Shown here: piece after piece, positions 40,939 to 51,325 of the stretch
Layout: each line of letters begins with the position of its first letter
Position numbering within the stretch: position 1 is the stretch's first letter
From: Saccharomycodes ludwigii
Lineage: Eukaryota; Ascomycota; Saccharomycetes; Saccharomycodales; Saccharomycodaceae
NCBI RefSeq assembly: GCF_020623625.1
Contig: NC_060206.1
Coordinates: 310,001 to 374,000 of the forward strand
Reading direction: 5' to 3'
DNA length: 64,000 nucleotides
The notes under the pieces: generated by a model
Database searches by the model: none
What the model saw: the letters and a program-made list of their open reading frames with translations, nothing else
Told to the model about the DNA's origin: nothing
Program-made: the position numbers and the translations under genes

Positions 40939-41194
40939 TCCTTCTTATTTCTCTTTAACATTAACTATTTTTTATTTTATCTGAAAGAAAATAAACGTCA
41001 TTAAACAACAATATATAATAATAATTTTCATGCCAAGTACTTGCCTAGGCGGTGGGATTGATAAAAGGCAGATAAGTGCTACATAGACTGGATATATATA
41101 TAATCAACACTTTGCCAACCTACTGTTTGTAGAACAATTTTATATGAATCATACTCGCATTAAAAAAAAAAAAAAAATTGAGGTTATACGATTA
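40839..41194. other. Convergent 3' region with TTTTTA array
   Basis: Between convergent genes. The first third is a TTTTTA tandem array (40842-40936), followed by AT-rich sequence with a poly-A run (41161-41176) near the GPM stop. No gene seen. Confidence 0.6.
40842..40936. repeat. TTTTTA tandem repeat (about 95 bases)
   Basis: About fifteen copies of a six-base T-rich unit with two 5-base interruptions, starting just after the stop codon of the 620-residue gene; probably also acts as the transcript end signal. Confidence 0.8.
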
Positions 41195-42205
41195 TCACTG
41201 TCCTTTTTGAAAACCCTCATTTTTGACTTTTTCCGCATTAACTTTTGCCAACTCGGGATCTAAATAAAATTTATTTAGAAATTTAAAACTCTTTTCATTA
41301 CTAGTGCCACGGACTTCTTGTAATTCCAAAACTAAAGGAATTCCGTTTGGAATGTTCACATCTTTAATATCATCATCTGAAATGTCACACAATATCTTCA
41401 AAATAGATCTAACACTACTTCCATGGCCAACAATAATGCCACTTTTATTGTCGGTATCTTTAATACGGGGCAAGATAAATTCATAAATTAATGGCTTTAA
41501 TCTCTCTACAACATCACTTAATGATTCACTGTCAGGTAACGTAGTTATATCTCCATATTTATATTCTATATCGTATTTTAATTTCCTATTAGGTTCCTTG
41601 AAAGCATACTCCTCCTCACCCTCCTCCACAATACTAGCGGCGGCAGCTGCTGGGTCTTCATTTTCCATCTCCTTGTTCAAATCCACAACAGGTGGCTTAC
41701 CATTATAATCTCTTCTTATGAACATATATTTTTCCTTCCCGTATTCATTCAATATCTTAGGTTTCCTTTGACCCTGCCATGAACCGTAGTGCCTTTCGTT
41801 TAGTCTCCAACTGCGATAAATTTGAAAGTTCTTGTTGTTATCACTAGCGGTGTTAGAATCAACTCGAATAACCTGAAACGGATGTTTTTTATCTAATTGT
41901 TTCTCACCATCAGTATTATCAACCAAAACATTTACTTGTTTCTTCTCAGATTGCCCCAACTCTTCCAGCATTGTATCCAAGGTTTGCTTTGTTCTTGTCA
42001 ATCTACTAGTGAATCCAATTGTTGGAACTTTTATGTTTTCCTTTTGCAGATATTGCTTAATCAACTTAGCAGAACTCCTTGCCTGATCCATCCCTTGCTG
42101 TGTTAATTTTGCATCGATCCATCCACAAAAGATATTCTCATGATTTAATTCACTTTGACCATGTCTAAGTATAAATAACTTGATAATGTTATTAGATTCG
42201 GACAT
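41195..42205 (-). CDS. GPM2: Phosphoglycerate mutase homologue, Gpm2/Gpm3 type
   Basis: Histidine-phosphatase-fold relative of phosphoglycerate mutase. 336 residues against 311 (Gpm2) and 303 (Gpm3), longer than the 247 of the glycolytic Gpm1. Seen: LRHGQSELNHENIFCGWIDA with the catalytic His, TSRLTRTKQTLDTM, WRLNERHYGSWQGQRKPKIL, YMFIRRDYNGKPP, EPNRKLKYDIEY, and IVGHGSSVRSILKILCDISD (second His). The LNERHYGSWQGQRKP and LPDSESL blocks match Gpm2/Gpm3 and not Gpm1. An Ala/Glu-rich insert (DPAAAAASIVEEGEEEY) sits mid-protein. In S. cerevisiae Gpm2 and Gpm3 add little mutase activity, so a role in glycolysis is doubtful. As a single copy here it probably represents the ancestor of both. Confidence 0.92.
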   Translation of the reverse strand: MSESNNIIKLFILRHGQSELNHENIFCGWIDAKLTQQGMDQARSSAKLIKQYLQKENIKVPTIGFTSRLTRTKQTLDTMLEELGQSEKKQVNVLVDNTDGEKQLDKKHPFQVIRVDSNTASDNNKNFQIYRSWRLNERHYGSWQGQRKPKILNEYGKEKYMFIRRDYNGKPPVVDLNKEMENEDPAAAAASIVEEGEEEYAFKEPNRKLKYDIEYKYGDITTLPDSESLSDVVERLKPLIYEFILPRIKDTDNKSGIIVGHGSSVRSILKILCDISDDDIKDVNIPNGIPLVLELQEVRGTSNEKSFKFLNKFYLDPELAKVNAEKVKNEGFQKGQ

Positions 42206-43203
42206 TATAAAACGAAGGTTTGAATTTAGGTTATCTTTTTAATTCAATATATATATATATATATATATGTATAAATAGATAGATAGAAATTTAATTGAAC
42301 AATAAGCTTTAAGCTAGGTGTTTTCAATTGTTATCTGGCGTTTAATTTTTATTGTTAAAATACCTATTACATTATAAAAAGTAATCATAATTTCAAGTAT
42401 CAAAAAAATAAGGAAAAAGAAAAGCAAATGAAATGAAGAGAATTGCTGCCTACGTTAGAAACAAAAGGGAGGGAAAGAAAGAAAGAAAGGAAGAAAGAAA
42501 AAAAAAAAAGGAAAAGGGATTAAAGTCGTTACTAGCTTCTGAATGTCAATTCAAGTAAAAACAAAGTTGGATATATAAAAATGCTCAGTTGTTTGCTTAT
42601 ATATCAATACCAATATTTTCACAGTGCTGATCATTAAAGTCACTAAATAGTATATTCGTATGATGATATTTTTTTTTAAAAGATTGCAGTAAAAATGAAA
42701 AAAAAAAAAAAAAAATACGCCATTTTTTTTTTTATTTTTTTAATAAATGTTTTTGAGAGGAAGCAGCACAGCAAGACAAGAATCTTTTCATAGCTCCACT
42801 AAAAATAAAAGCAAACAGAACAAAAACTGATTTTTTTACAAACAAAAAATTGTACCAGCTGCTTTTTTAAGTACCTTTTTCATTGAAGAAGATGTCAAAA
42901 AAAAAAAAAAATTTTAATCAACAGTGGTGAGTTTTATTTCTTAAACTAAACACCTAATTTCATTTATAGGAAACTTTCACACGATCTGGTAACTCTATTT
43001 CAAGTAACCTTTGTTCTCAAATATCTTTAAATTTGTCGAATTATTTCCCCCTTCTTCTTCAATTGTAACCAAAGTGAAAATGTTAAAATAAAATGTTGTG
43101 AAATAAATTAGACTATACTGTTGTAAAATACATTTATAATAATTATAGTAATAAAGAGAGAAAAAAAAAAAAAAAAAAAAAAAAATATTTGGAAGGCATC
43201 TCT
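42206..43203. other. GPM2-type promoter / OSH 3' region
   Basis: Contains an AT-dinucleotide run (42248-42268), a GAAAG-rich tract (42471-42500), poly-A runs (42699-42715, 42899-42911) and a 28-base poly-A-rich stretch (43159-43185) just beyond the OSH stop. No gene seen. Confidence 0.5.
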
Positions 43204-46200
43204 CTAAAAAATGTTTGCGACATCCTTCCAAGCATGGTCTTTTCTTTCAACCCAGTACTCACCATTATACTGCCAGAATTCTTTCTTGGTAACAGGATGA
43301 ACTTTCTTAGTAAACCATCTGGGTTTATATTTAGTACCTTTCTGTTCTCTTTCTTTACGGACCGCCCTTTGTTTTTGTTCCACACGATTCTTTTCCTCCG
43401 CTGCCTTATCATATTCACCATCCTCCATATCTCTTTGATCTGGTCTTAAACGAGTATCTGTGCGTGGCAAATATGGAACTAATTTTGGTTGTGGAGCATT
43501 CAATGTAACAGCAAACGATGTCAAGTTAAATGGAAAACGTGGTCTTGGACTAGCACGCCAGACCAAGAATTTGCTCCCATCATAAGTAACTTTGTCAGAT
43601 ACCTTCTTGGAGGATTTGGTACCTGAACTAGATTGCTCAACACTCATTTCTTCATTTGAATTTGGTTTCAAGACTTTTTTAGCATATAAACTTTCATTCC
43701 AATGCCCACCTAAAACCCATTCCTTACCACCTTTAGCATTATAAACCTCACCCTTTACTTCATAAGCATGCGTAGACCTCCAACCTCTGGCCTTAAAGTG
43801 CATCACACACCTATCGCCAGTGACATGATTAATGATTTCCATATCACCATAATTATCAACTTGAGGATTACCAAGTAAAATACCGATAACTTGATTATTT
43901 GGTTTCTTAAAAGTGTAGAGTTCTTCTTTACAATCCTGTCCATCTGGTCTCAAATTCAAATACCACAACCCCAAATGTTTGAAGTCAAATGATCTACCAT
44001 TGAATTTCGAATCAACATTGGAATCACCAAAATAATCATATCTTGGAGACTCACACCAAACCGCACTAACTGGTGGATGATGAGAAACTTGTTCAGTCAT
44101 AAATCTGTAGCCCTGATCTGGTCTACAATATTCAAAAGTCTCACCCAATAATGGGTTGAATGGCTTAGCAACTCTCTTAGTGGTCGATGCATAAGCAGAA
44201 GCAGTAAAAATAGAAACATACAACAGCCTCAAAGTGGAGTCCTCGGTAAAACTGGCAGCTTTTTCCAACAAAGGTTCATATTCCATATCTTCGCAAACTC
44301 TTTGCAATAGAGAGGTTGCCTCATTAAAAGAAACCGGTAATGTCATTCTAGTCATATCCTTACCAACCATACTCTTCAAAACACCCCATAAACTAATCTT
44401 TGGTCTGTCATCCTCACTCAATTTCAACCTTTTTCTTAAACCATCTTCATAACCATAGAAACTGCCTTCTTCCTCCAGTTGTGTATATTTCTTTAATTGG
44501 ATTTTGTTTAGTTTCTTGAAATCTACTGAAGAATGGGATTTTTGGCTCGAAGCTGTTGGTGCAACTGAAATTGCATCCGATGGTTTTGAGTTTTTGGATG
44601 TGGCAAGTGTATCGTTGTGAGTGTTGGTTAACGTAACAGAATCTGTTGTATTATTATCAGTATTTGTCACTGTTTCATCAGTGACTGGAATATTGATACT
44701 ATCAGAGTTTTGCTTTTGGTTGACAATAGGAGTAGTAGTGTTTGTTTCCTGATGATTCTTCATTGCTGGTGATTGATTATGGGTTTTGGTCTCTGTTGCA
44801 CTATTAGGTTCAGTAGTGTGCTTCATTTGTAGCCCTTGCTCCTTTGCTCCTTTAGCCGGTTCAATAGGAGCGATAGCAGTGTTGGCGTTTTCGTTTAAAG
44901 CGTCACCAGAAAAATTTTTCTTACGAAGATTTTCTTGGCTTTCGTTTGAACTTTCTCCTTGAGAATCCTCCCAAACGCTTTCTGCATCAAAAAATTCGTC
45001 ATCATCATCGCCCATGTCGCTATCTTGTTCGTTGGAAGTATATTGTATTTTCATCTGTTGCATGTAAGTCACGATTTCGGTTAATTGTTCGTTTGTTTCA
45101 TTCATTGTAGCTTTTCCATTCGTTTCGTTCTTAACAACGGTTTCAATATCTTTACTTTTTTCTTCCAATAATTTTAATAGTTTTTTACGTTCACCAGATA
45201 AATTGCTAATTTTTTTCTCCTTTCCAATCAGCTCGAGTTCTAAATCTTTAACGGATTGTATCCATAGATTATTTATGTCACGTTGTTTAGTAAGTAATTT
45301 CAAAAGTTTTTTATCCTGTTTCTCCGACAAATTGTTCAATTGGTTGAATAAATCGAAAATTGTTTTCAAAGATTTCAAGGCGATATTAAAAACTGTGTCG
45401 TCATACCTGTTAATTGCCGCAGATGAGGATAATTTATTATTGCTTTTGTTGTTCCCGTGCTTAGCGTTTGTCAACAAATCTTCAAGCGAACTTAATTCGA
45501 TAATAACACTCCTTTTTAAAACGCTCAATTCTTCAGCATAGGGGCCGTCTGTAATCTTGGTAGTAGTGATACCAAGAGAAGAAGAAGAAGAAGCAGTAGC
45601 TGCCTTGCCCTCGACGGTAGGACCATATACTTCATCCCTGAACAGTTTATCTTCTTTTTCATCTTCTTCATCCTCTTCATCTTCTTCGTCTTCAGCTCTA
45701 TCGTTTTGTTCGCCATTTTTATTGTCGCTCCGAGCTTCCGCGTTGGCAAAAATAGGGGTAATCGGCTTAGACAAGTTGGTAGAACTATAAGCAGAGCCAG
45801 TTGATAGATTAGTATTTGAGGTTGAAACAGCAGCGGTGGCTTTATGATTGCTATTGTTTACAGGTCCTGCAGCAGATGCAATACTATCACCGCTTGGCTT
45901 TTCAACACCGCTTGGCTTTTCAACAGCATTTTTGGTAGCATCAATGATGATAGAACTTGGTCTGGAAAAATTGGAACCTGGGCGTGAACTCTCTTGAGAT
46001 AGTCTATTGCTTTTAATTTTCTCAACATAATTTTTCCCGTGCTCAGTTAAATTGTCGTTTAATTCCGTGGCCAATGATAACCTTGATCTTGCAGAATCAA
46101 TAGATTTTTGCACGGAGGCATTACTATTGGAACGCAATCTTGCTGCAGAGAGCGACGTGCTACTAAAATTCCCCGCTGGTGCAAGTACGCTGTTCCTGAT

Positions 46201-47586
46201 TAAAATTTCCTTATCTTTAGCAAATCTTATAGCACCTTGTATAGCCCAGACCCATCTATTTGTTTCGACTGGATGATTACCTTTCAAGTGCCATCTAACA
46301 GTGTCATCGTTGCCCCCTACAATCTCAAATTTCAATTTTTCGCTGGAATCTAAATGTAAATAGCAGTTACGCATGTTCAAGGAACCTCTGCACGCATTAG
46401 ATGTATCGTCTTGGTCTTTATAGTAAGATAATATGCCATCTGCAGATAATATAAACCAACGTAGTTTATAGCCTTGTGCAAAATTAGTCCATTTACGTAA
46501 ATAACCCTTGTAAGTAGGAGGTTCGTGCAGACTACTGGTAACATCAATAACACTTTGTTCGCGAGCAGCATGTTGCAATAACTTTTTCAATTCAGCATTT
46601 AATGCAGTGGTAGTGGCAGCACTGCGTGGTCTTTCACCAGTTTCCTTGGCTGAATTAATCTTATTTTTGGCATCATTAGTCTTTAGATCATTACTACTTG
46701 CACTAGCGTTTTCTTCATCAGCAATGTTAATCAAATCTATTGGTAAATGGCCTTGTTTATCCCTTTTAAACGGATCACCGCCATGACGCAGAATCCAGCG
46801 TACCATAACAATATCCTTTTTCTTAACAAACTCGTGTAGAACAGTATCGCCGGTCTCAGGGTCAGTACCATTAATATCCAATAGCTCATTATTTCTTGCA
46901 TTTTCTAAGATATATTCTAAATGGCCAAAATCCCTATTATTAAAGGCCAATCTAAACTCTTGTGCAATTTCAGCCACATATTTGGACTTGGCAAGTTGCA
47001 TCATGTGGACTATGTTTCTATCCTTACACATTTCTGCCGGTTGTAAATGTTGATTATTGGTAATACAGTCATTGATCAAAGAAGATTGTTGTAATAATAA
47101 ATGAACAACATCTGCTCTGGATTGATAAGCTGCCAAGTGTAGTGGGGTATTCCCGTCCTGGTCCTGATAATTAATGTCTAGTTGTAAAATTTCTTTTTCA
47201 CCATTTACCACAAAGTGTTGTACTATTTGTTTTATCATGCTCAACGTAGAAACTTGAACGGCATAATGTAATAGTAGCGAAAGAACTTCTTTAACCTCTG
47301 GATTATTTAAATGTTGTTCTTTTAATAAAGCATACAAATTTCCAAAATCACCCCTACGTAACGCATCCAAGAGTTTTAAACGTAATAATGGTTTGCTAAC
47401 GCTTTCCTGTTCATTTGAATCAGTGTCGGTGTTGTAATTTTGCATGTTTTGATTTTGGTGGTTATTATCTATAGTTGTATCAATTGTGTTCAAATGTTGT
47501 GATGGAGAAGCTGGTGGCGGTTTTGTTCCTCGATCCACTTGAAGTTTACCACTATCAATAGAATCAGCATTGGAAGTTGAAGCCAT
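43204..47586 (-). CDS. OSH2: Oxysterol-binding protein homologue, Osh1/Osh2 type
   Basis: Lipid-transfer protein at ER contact sites (nucleus-vacuole junction, plasma membrane and endocytic sites in S. cerevisiae Osh1/Osh2), exchanging sterol and PI4P. 1460 residues against 1188 and 1283. Order: ankyrin repeats at about 75-300 (DQDGNTPLHLAAYQSRADVV, DPETGDTVLHEFVKKKDIVM); PH domain at about 355-450 (TYKGYLRKWTNFAQGYKLRW); a long disordered Ser/Glu-rich part with a coiled-coil segment; a FFAT-like VAP-binding motif DDEFFDAESVWED; and the ORD from about 1050, with MTEQVSHHPPVSAVWCESPR as signature. An 18-base duplication gives VEKPSGVEKPSG. As one gene beside RPN4 and GPM it probably represents the ancestor of OSH1 and OSH2. 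Confidence 0.95.
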   Translation of the reverse strand: MASTSNADSIDSGKLQVDRGTKPPPASPSQHLNTIDTTIDNNHQNQNMQNYNTDTDSNEQESVSKPLLRLKLLDALRRGDFGNLYALLKEQHLNNPEVKEVLSLLLHYAVQVSTLSMIKQIVQHFVVNGEKEILQLDINYQDQDGNTPLHLAAYQSRADVVHLLLQQSSLINDCITNNQHLQPAEMCKDRNIVHMMQLAKSKYVAEIAQEFRLAFNNRDFGHLEYILENARNNELLDINGTDPETGDTVLHEFVKKKDIVMVRWILRHGGDPFKRDKQGHLPIDLINIADEENASASSNDLKTNDAKNKINSAKETGERPRSAATTTALNAELKKLLQHAAREQSVIDVTSSLHEPPTYKGYLRKWTNFAQGYKLRWFILSADGILSYYKDQDDTSNACRGSLNMRNCYLHLDSSEKLKFEIVGGNDDTVRWHLKGNHPVETNRWVWAIQGAIRFAKDKEILIRNSVLAPAGNFSSTSLSAARLRSNSNASVQKSIDSARSRLSLATELNDNLTEHGKNYVEKIKSNRLSQESSRPGSNFSRPSSIIIDATKNAVEKPSGVEKPSGDSIASAAGPVNNSNHKATAAVSTSNTNLSTGSAYSSTNLSKPITPIFANAEARSDNKNGEQNDRAEDEEDEEDEEDEKEDKLFRDEVYGPTVEGKAATASSSSSLGITTTKITDGPYAEELSVLKRSVIIELSSLEDLLTNAKHGNNKSNNKLSSSAAINRYDDTVFNIALKSLKTIFDLFNQLNNLSEKQDKKLLKLLTKQRDINNLWIQSVKDLELELIGKEKKISNLSGERKKLLKLLEEKSKDIETVVKNETNGKATMNETNEQLTEIVTYMQQMKIQYTSNEQDSDMGDDDDEFFDAESVWEDSQGESSNESQENLRKKNFSGDALNENANTAIAPIEPAKGAKEQGLQMKHTTEPNSATETKTHNQSPAMKNHQETNTTTPIVNQKQNSDSINIPVTDETVTNTDNNTTDSVTLTNTHNDTLATSKNSKPSDAISVAPTASSQKSHSSVDFKKLNKIQLKKYTQLEEEGSFYGYEDGLRKRLKLSEDDRPKISLWGVLKSMVGKDMTRMTLPVSFNEATSLLQRVCEDMEYEPLLEKAASFTEDSTLRLLYVSIFTASAYASTTKRVAKPFNPLLGETFEYCRPDQGYRFMTEQVSHHPPVSAVWCESPRYDYFGDSNVDSKFNGRSFDFKHLGLWYLNLRPDGQDCKEELYTFKKPNNQVIGILLGNPQVDNYGDMEIINHVTGDRCVMHFKARGWRSTHAYEVKGEVYNAKGGKEWVLGGHWNESLYAKKVLKPNSNEEMSVEQSSSGTKSSKKVSDKVTYDGSKFLVWRASPRPRFPFNLTSFAVTLNAPQPKLVPYLPRTDTRLRPDQRDMEDGEYDKAAEEKNRVEQKQRAVRKEREQKGTKYKPRWFTKKVHPVTKKEFWQYNGEYWVERKDHAWKDVANIF

Positions 47587-48601
47587 CTCCAGTATGATTT
47601 TCAGTTTATTTTTCCTCTTGTTGTTTTCGGGGAGTGTTTTTTGTATGTCGACTTCAATGTTCTTTGCTGGTATGTGAGGTTTTTTTTTTTTTTTTCTTTT
47701 TTTTTTTTCTAATTTTTATGTTTTTATACACGGTTGAAAATACTGATTTGAGATTTAGGCTTGTTTTTCTTGTTGGTCGGTTGGTTGTTTTTTTTTTTTT
47801 TTTTTTTTTTTTTATTTTTTTTTCTTTTTTTTTTTTCTTCTATTTTTTCCTTTTTTTTTTTTCTTTTTTTTATAAGCTAAAACCAACAATTGTTATCTTT
47901 ATTCACACCCCGAAAAAATGACTGTAAATTTTGCTATAAAAAAAATATATATATATTTTTATTAAACACAGTGCCATGACTGCAAATGAAGACCGTATCC
48001 AGCAGTGTCCGAGAATTGCGGGTTTCCAGCTGAGGAATCATTTACTTCCTTTCACCCTAATACTGCCACTTTGGCAATAGCAACAAAAGACGTTCAGTCC
48101 TTTAAGGAATAGTTCAAATGCAAAATCATAATTAATAATAAATTAACAACAGAAACTATCATAAAACACAAATCCAAAATTCGCTGTGGTATTTGTTTCA
48201 AAATACTTTTTTTTTGAGCCAAAATATACTTATTATTAAAGACATAAACCTTTCCTATAATGCAATTGTTCCCACTGTACATAACAATTTACACATAGTC
48301 TTATAGCCTTTGTCCCTCTTTCCTTTTCCCTCTTCATTCTAATTAAATCTTATTGTATAAATCACAAGTAATCCAGACAAGAAATCTTTTAAATAAATTA
48401 TTCCAATAACATCACAAATACCCGGCCACTTGTGTATTTTTAAATCAATTATCCCTTCTTTGCCTTCTTGAATTATTGATACATATTATATACATATAGT
48501 TTTCGTATTGAGATACTTGAGTTCAATTAAAAAAAAAAAAAAACCACTAATCAAACTAGTACATCAATTAAAATAAACTAACATTTTTACAATCATCAAC
48601 A
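47587..48601. other. Divergent promoter region of OSH and CRT10-like
   Basis: Starts with very long poly-T tracts (47681-47709, 47788-47870), including one exact match to the S. cerevisiae ARS core (TTTTATGTTTT, 47714-47724). Then comes a locally GC-richer, non-repetitive stretch (about 47970-48085) that stands out from its surroundings, followed by ordinary AT-rich promoter sequence. No protein-coding gene seen. Confidence 0.5.
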
Positions 48602-51325
48602 ATGAGCGATCAAGAAGAGTTATTTAAATATTGGTTGAAGTTTAAGGATATTTCTACAAGACTGTTCGGGAATAAAAGAAAACGTGTTAACGAACCCTTA
48701 GTATTGCATGGAAATGATCGATTTCTATCCCACCATTATTGTATTGACTCAAATTATTATTTAATTAGCGGAAAAGTTAATTCTGAATTATGTACTTGTG
48801 CATTTTATGACTACAACAACCCCGACTTAGCATCGTCATATTCCTATGACCATCAATACTTTCATGATGAGAAACAATTAATATCCAACAACAAGTGCTT
48901 AGATAACCAGGACGGACTTGGGGACAAATACTTAAAAGTTGAATTATTGGACTGCAGTGTTGAATTTGAGAATTTCCAAAAAGATTTAAATGCAAATATT
49001 TTTTCGAATAATCTTTTATGTTGTTATAAAAATATGGTGATAGTAGCTATGGCCCCGGATTTGGTGTTGCAAAAACAACCTAGCGGTATTTTGGTGAAAA
49101 TCAACCTCGAATCAATCGTTTCTAAGGCATGCAAGCACTTTTTGAATAATTATAAATCCGCCTTTATGGAATATAATGAGACACTTGGAAATGAAGTGCT
49201 TGGGAAATCCTGGGAAATAACCTTTATAAAGATGGCAAAATTTTATGGGAAAGATTTACTAATGCTATGTTTGACCAATGGATTTGTATTTTGTGCATTT
49301 TGTGAAGATGTATACCAAAACGAAACATTTGAGCCGCTTTTCCAATTAAAAACGGAATTATCTTGTTGGAGTATAGATATTTTTGATGATGGGCCGATAA
49401 AGGTTTTTGCTGTTGGTTCAAATGAAAGGACGGTTACTTTATTTTTTCATGATTCTCATAATAAAGAAATCCAACCCAATAAAAGTAACATTGTTTATAA
49501 AATAGGTAGAATTCCATGTTCGGATAATGTTCCCACCGTAGCCTTTTATCCCAAAAGGACGAGCGAGGGGAATGCTATTCTATATTATGGTAACATTATA
49601 GGCCAGATAGTCAGTGTAAAGATTTTCTTGAAGCCAAACAAAGACTATAAGGGGACAAATTTTACTGATGAACCATTTGCTTATAAATACTTGAATTCGC
49701 AATTTTTAGGTACACAATGCTGGTCGATTAGTTTGCTATTTGAGAACGAAATTTGTAAAGATTTTTTAAAAGTATCTTCATGGGAAGAATTATCAGGTTG
49801 TCCAAATAAAACATTAAATTCAATTCAAGAACACAATGTCCTACAAGACTATTTAATTTTAGATAACCTTAGATACGATGATTTTGATGGATATGACAAA
49901 ACAGTTAAAACTTATGGAACAGGCGCAAAAATAGCCAGGATTCCCGTTCCGACGCAAAGTTTATTGGAAAGATGTGTTATATATGATGATAATGACGGAT
50001 TTATCAGTACAGAAGTTCATATTAACTCTGGAGAGCTGGCTACATATCCCTTTGACACATTTGATGAATACACAAATTTATACGGCATTGGAGAAAACGA
50101 GCTATGCTATAACGACTTGCGTGCGCCTGGTAAAAACGGAATTTTAACAGAGCATATGAGGCGAAAATTTGATAAGCTGTATACCAAAATTAGGCAGCAA
50201 CGTAATAAAAAAACTGAGAAGAAGACTAAGATCCAGGATCTTATCAGTATAACAAATCCTATTGCTAGCAGTGCTGAGCAGGGCATTTCAGAATTCTTAA
50301 AGGATAGAGCCCAGGAGGTAGGTGACATAGTGCAAGTATCGTTTAATAGTATTTTATCCAAAGCAGATAAATTCATAGATGCATTCGATTTCATCTATAA
50401 TTATCATTTGGCAGGGTATGATATGAGAAATTATTATCCTGGTCCTATACTCAGGATAGGAGAATTCTTAGAACAGTATGGGATTAATACCAGAAAGTAT
50501 GAGTATTATACATTAATTTACATTTTTAAAGATCTTGCACAACTTTGTATTAAAGACAAGATAGTTCCATACGATGAGTTTTTCAATAACGTTTTCCAAA
50601 AATATATAAATGACAGAATCTATACGGATTCTGTGTTGTATCCCCACAATGACTTAATTTCCTACACGCCAACTGAGAGAGGCGGTAATACTACCTGCTT
50701 TATAAACAATGAAATTTACAAAATTCGTGATTTGTATTTGAGTATCGATGCTACTGAAACAAACCCAACTGAGTCCATGCATTATCATGATGAAATCGAT
50801 ATGTGTGAACAATCGGGATGTTATCTTTTTAGCACTGGTATCAATGGTGCATATTTAGTCACGGGTCATCCATTGATAATTAATGCATACACTCCTAAGA
50901 AAATATTTGATATCTCAATAGTACTTGATAACCCGCAAATTAATCTTGAAAAACGGAATCTTTTGCAATATGCAAACAGGATATCAATAACTTGTTGGAT
51001 TAGGGAGTTAAATTGTATGGTAGTTGCCTCTCAAGCGGGATGTGTAAGTATTTTTAGATTAACTGAGTACAAGGGAGTCAAATGTTTTAGACAGGAACAT
51101 ATTTTGGGTACTGATAATTTTGAACTAGATTCTGAAACAATAAAGCAGAATTATTTGCAACACAAAATCAATATTAACTTAAAATATGGTATGATTAAGG
51201 GCTTGGCATACAGGTATATCGATAACAGAAATGAAGGTTCAACAGAAACAACCTGTGTCGAGAGTTATGCATTGTTGTATGTGTACCATAGCCATGGGCT
51301 CAATGTTTATAAAATAGGTTTATAA
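48602..51325 (+). CDS. CRT10: Crt10-like WD40-type protein
   Basis: S. cerevisiae Crt10 influences transcription of ribonucleotide reductase genes and is linked to an Rtt101-Mms1 ubiquitin ligase. 907 residues, near the 957 of Crt10. Seen: scattered beta-propeller-like segments: PSGILVKINLES, WSIDIFDDGPIKVFAVGSNERTVTLFF (a typical Crt10 WD-like repeat), CWSISLLFENEI, RISITCWIRELNCMVVASQA followed by GCVSIFRLTEY; also ELCYNDLRAPGKNGILTEHM and ending in YHSHGLNVYKIGL. No signal or membrane segment. I identify it from segment resemblance and length, without an alignment, so the name is tentative; another WD-repeat family is possible. It is divergent from OSH and precedes URM1. Confidence 0.6.
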   Translation: MSDQEELFKYWLKFKDISTRLFGNKRKRVNEPLVLHGNDRFLSHHYCIDSNYYLISGKVNSELCTCAFYDYNNPDLASSYSYDHQYFHDEKQLISNNKCLDNQDGLGDKYLKVELLDCSVEFENFQKDLNANIFSNNLLCCYKNMVIVAMAPDLVLQKQPSGILVKINLESIVSKACKHFLNNYKSAFMEYNETLGNEVLGKSWEITFIKMAKFYGKDLLMLCLTNGFVFCAFCEDVYQNETFEPLFQLKTELSCWSIDIFDDGPIKVFAVGSNERTVTLFFHDSHNKEIQPNKSNIVYKIGRIPCSDNVPTVAFYPKRTSEGNAILYYGNIIGQIVSVKIFLKPNKDYKGTNFTDEPFAYKYLNSQFLGTQCWSISLLFENEICKDFLKVSSWEELSGCPNKTLNSIQEHNVLQDYLILDNLRYDDFDGYDKTVKTYGTGAKIARIPVPTQSLLERCVIYDDNDGFISTEVHINSGELATYPFDTFDEYTNLYGIGENELCYNDLRAPGKNGILTEHMRRKFDKLYTKIRQQRNKKTEKKTKIQDLISITNPIASSAEQGISEFLKDRAQEVGDIVQVSFNSILSKADKFIDAFDFIYNYHLAGYDMRNYYPGPILRIGEFLEQYGINTRKYEYYTLIYIFKDLAQLCIKDKIVPYDEFFNNVFQKYINDRIYTDSVLYPHNDLISYTPTERGGNTTCFINNEIYKIRDLYLSIDATETNPTESMHYHDEIDMCEQSGCYLFSTGINGAYLVTGHPLIINAYTPKKIFDISIVLDNPQINLEKRNLLQYANRISITCWIRELNCMVVASQAGCVSIFRLTEYKGVKCFRQEHILGTDNFELDSETIKQNYLQHKININLKYGMIKGLAYRYIDNRNEGSTETTCVESYALLYVYHSHGLNVYKIGL

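Noticed and set aside
47714-47724. Exact ARS consensus match
   Set aside because: An 11-base AT motif is expected often by chance in DNA this AT-rich; no supporting B elements assessed.
47634-47921. 95-codon Phe-rich frame upstream of OSH
   Set aside because: Translation of poly-T tracts.
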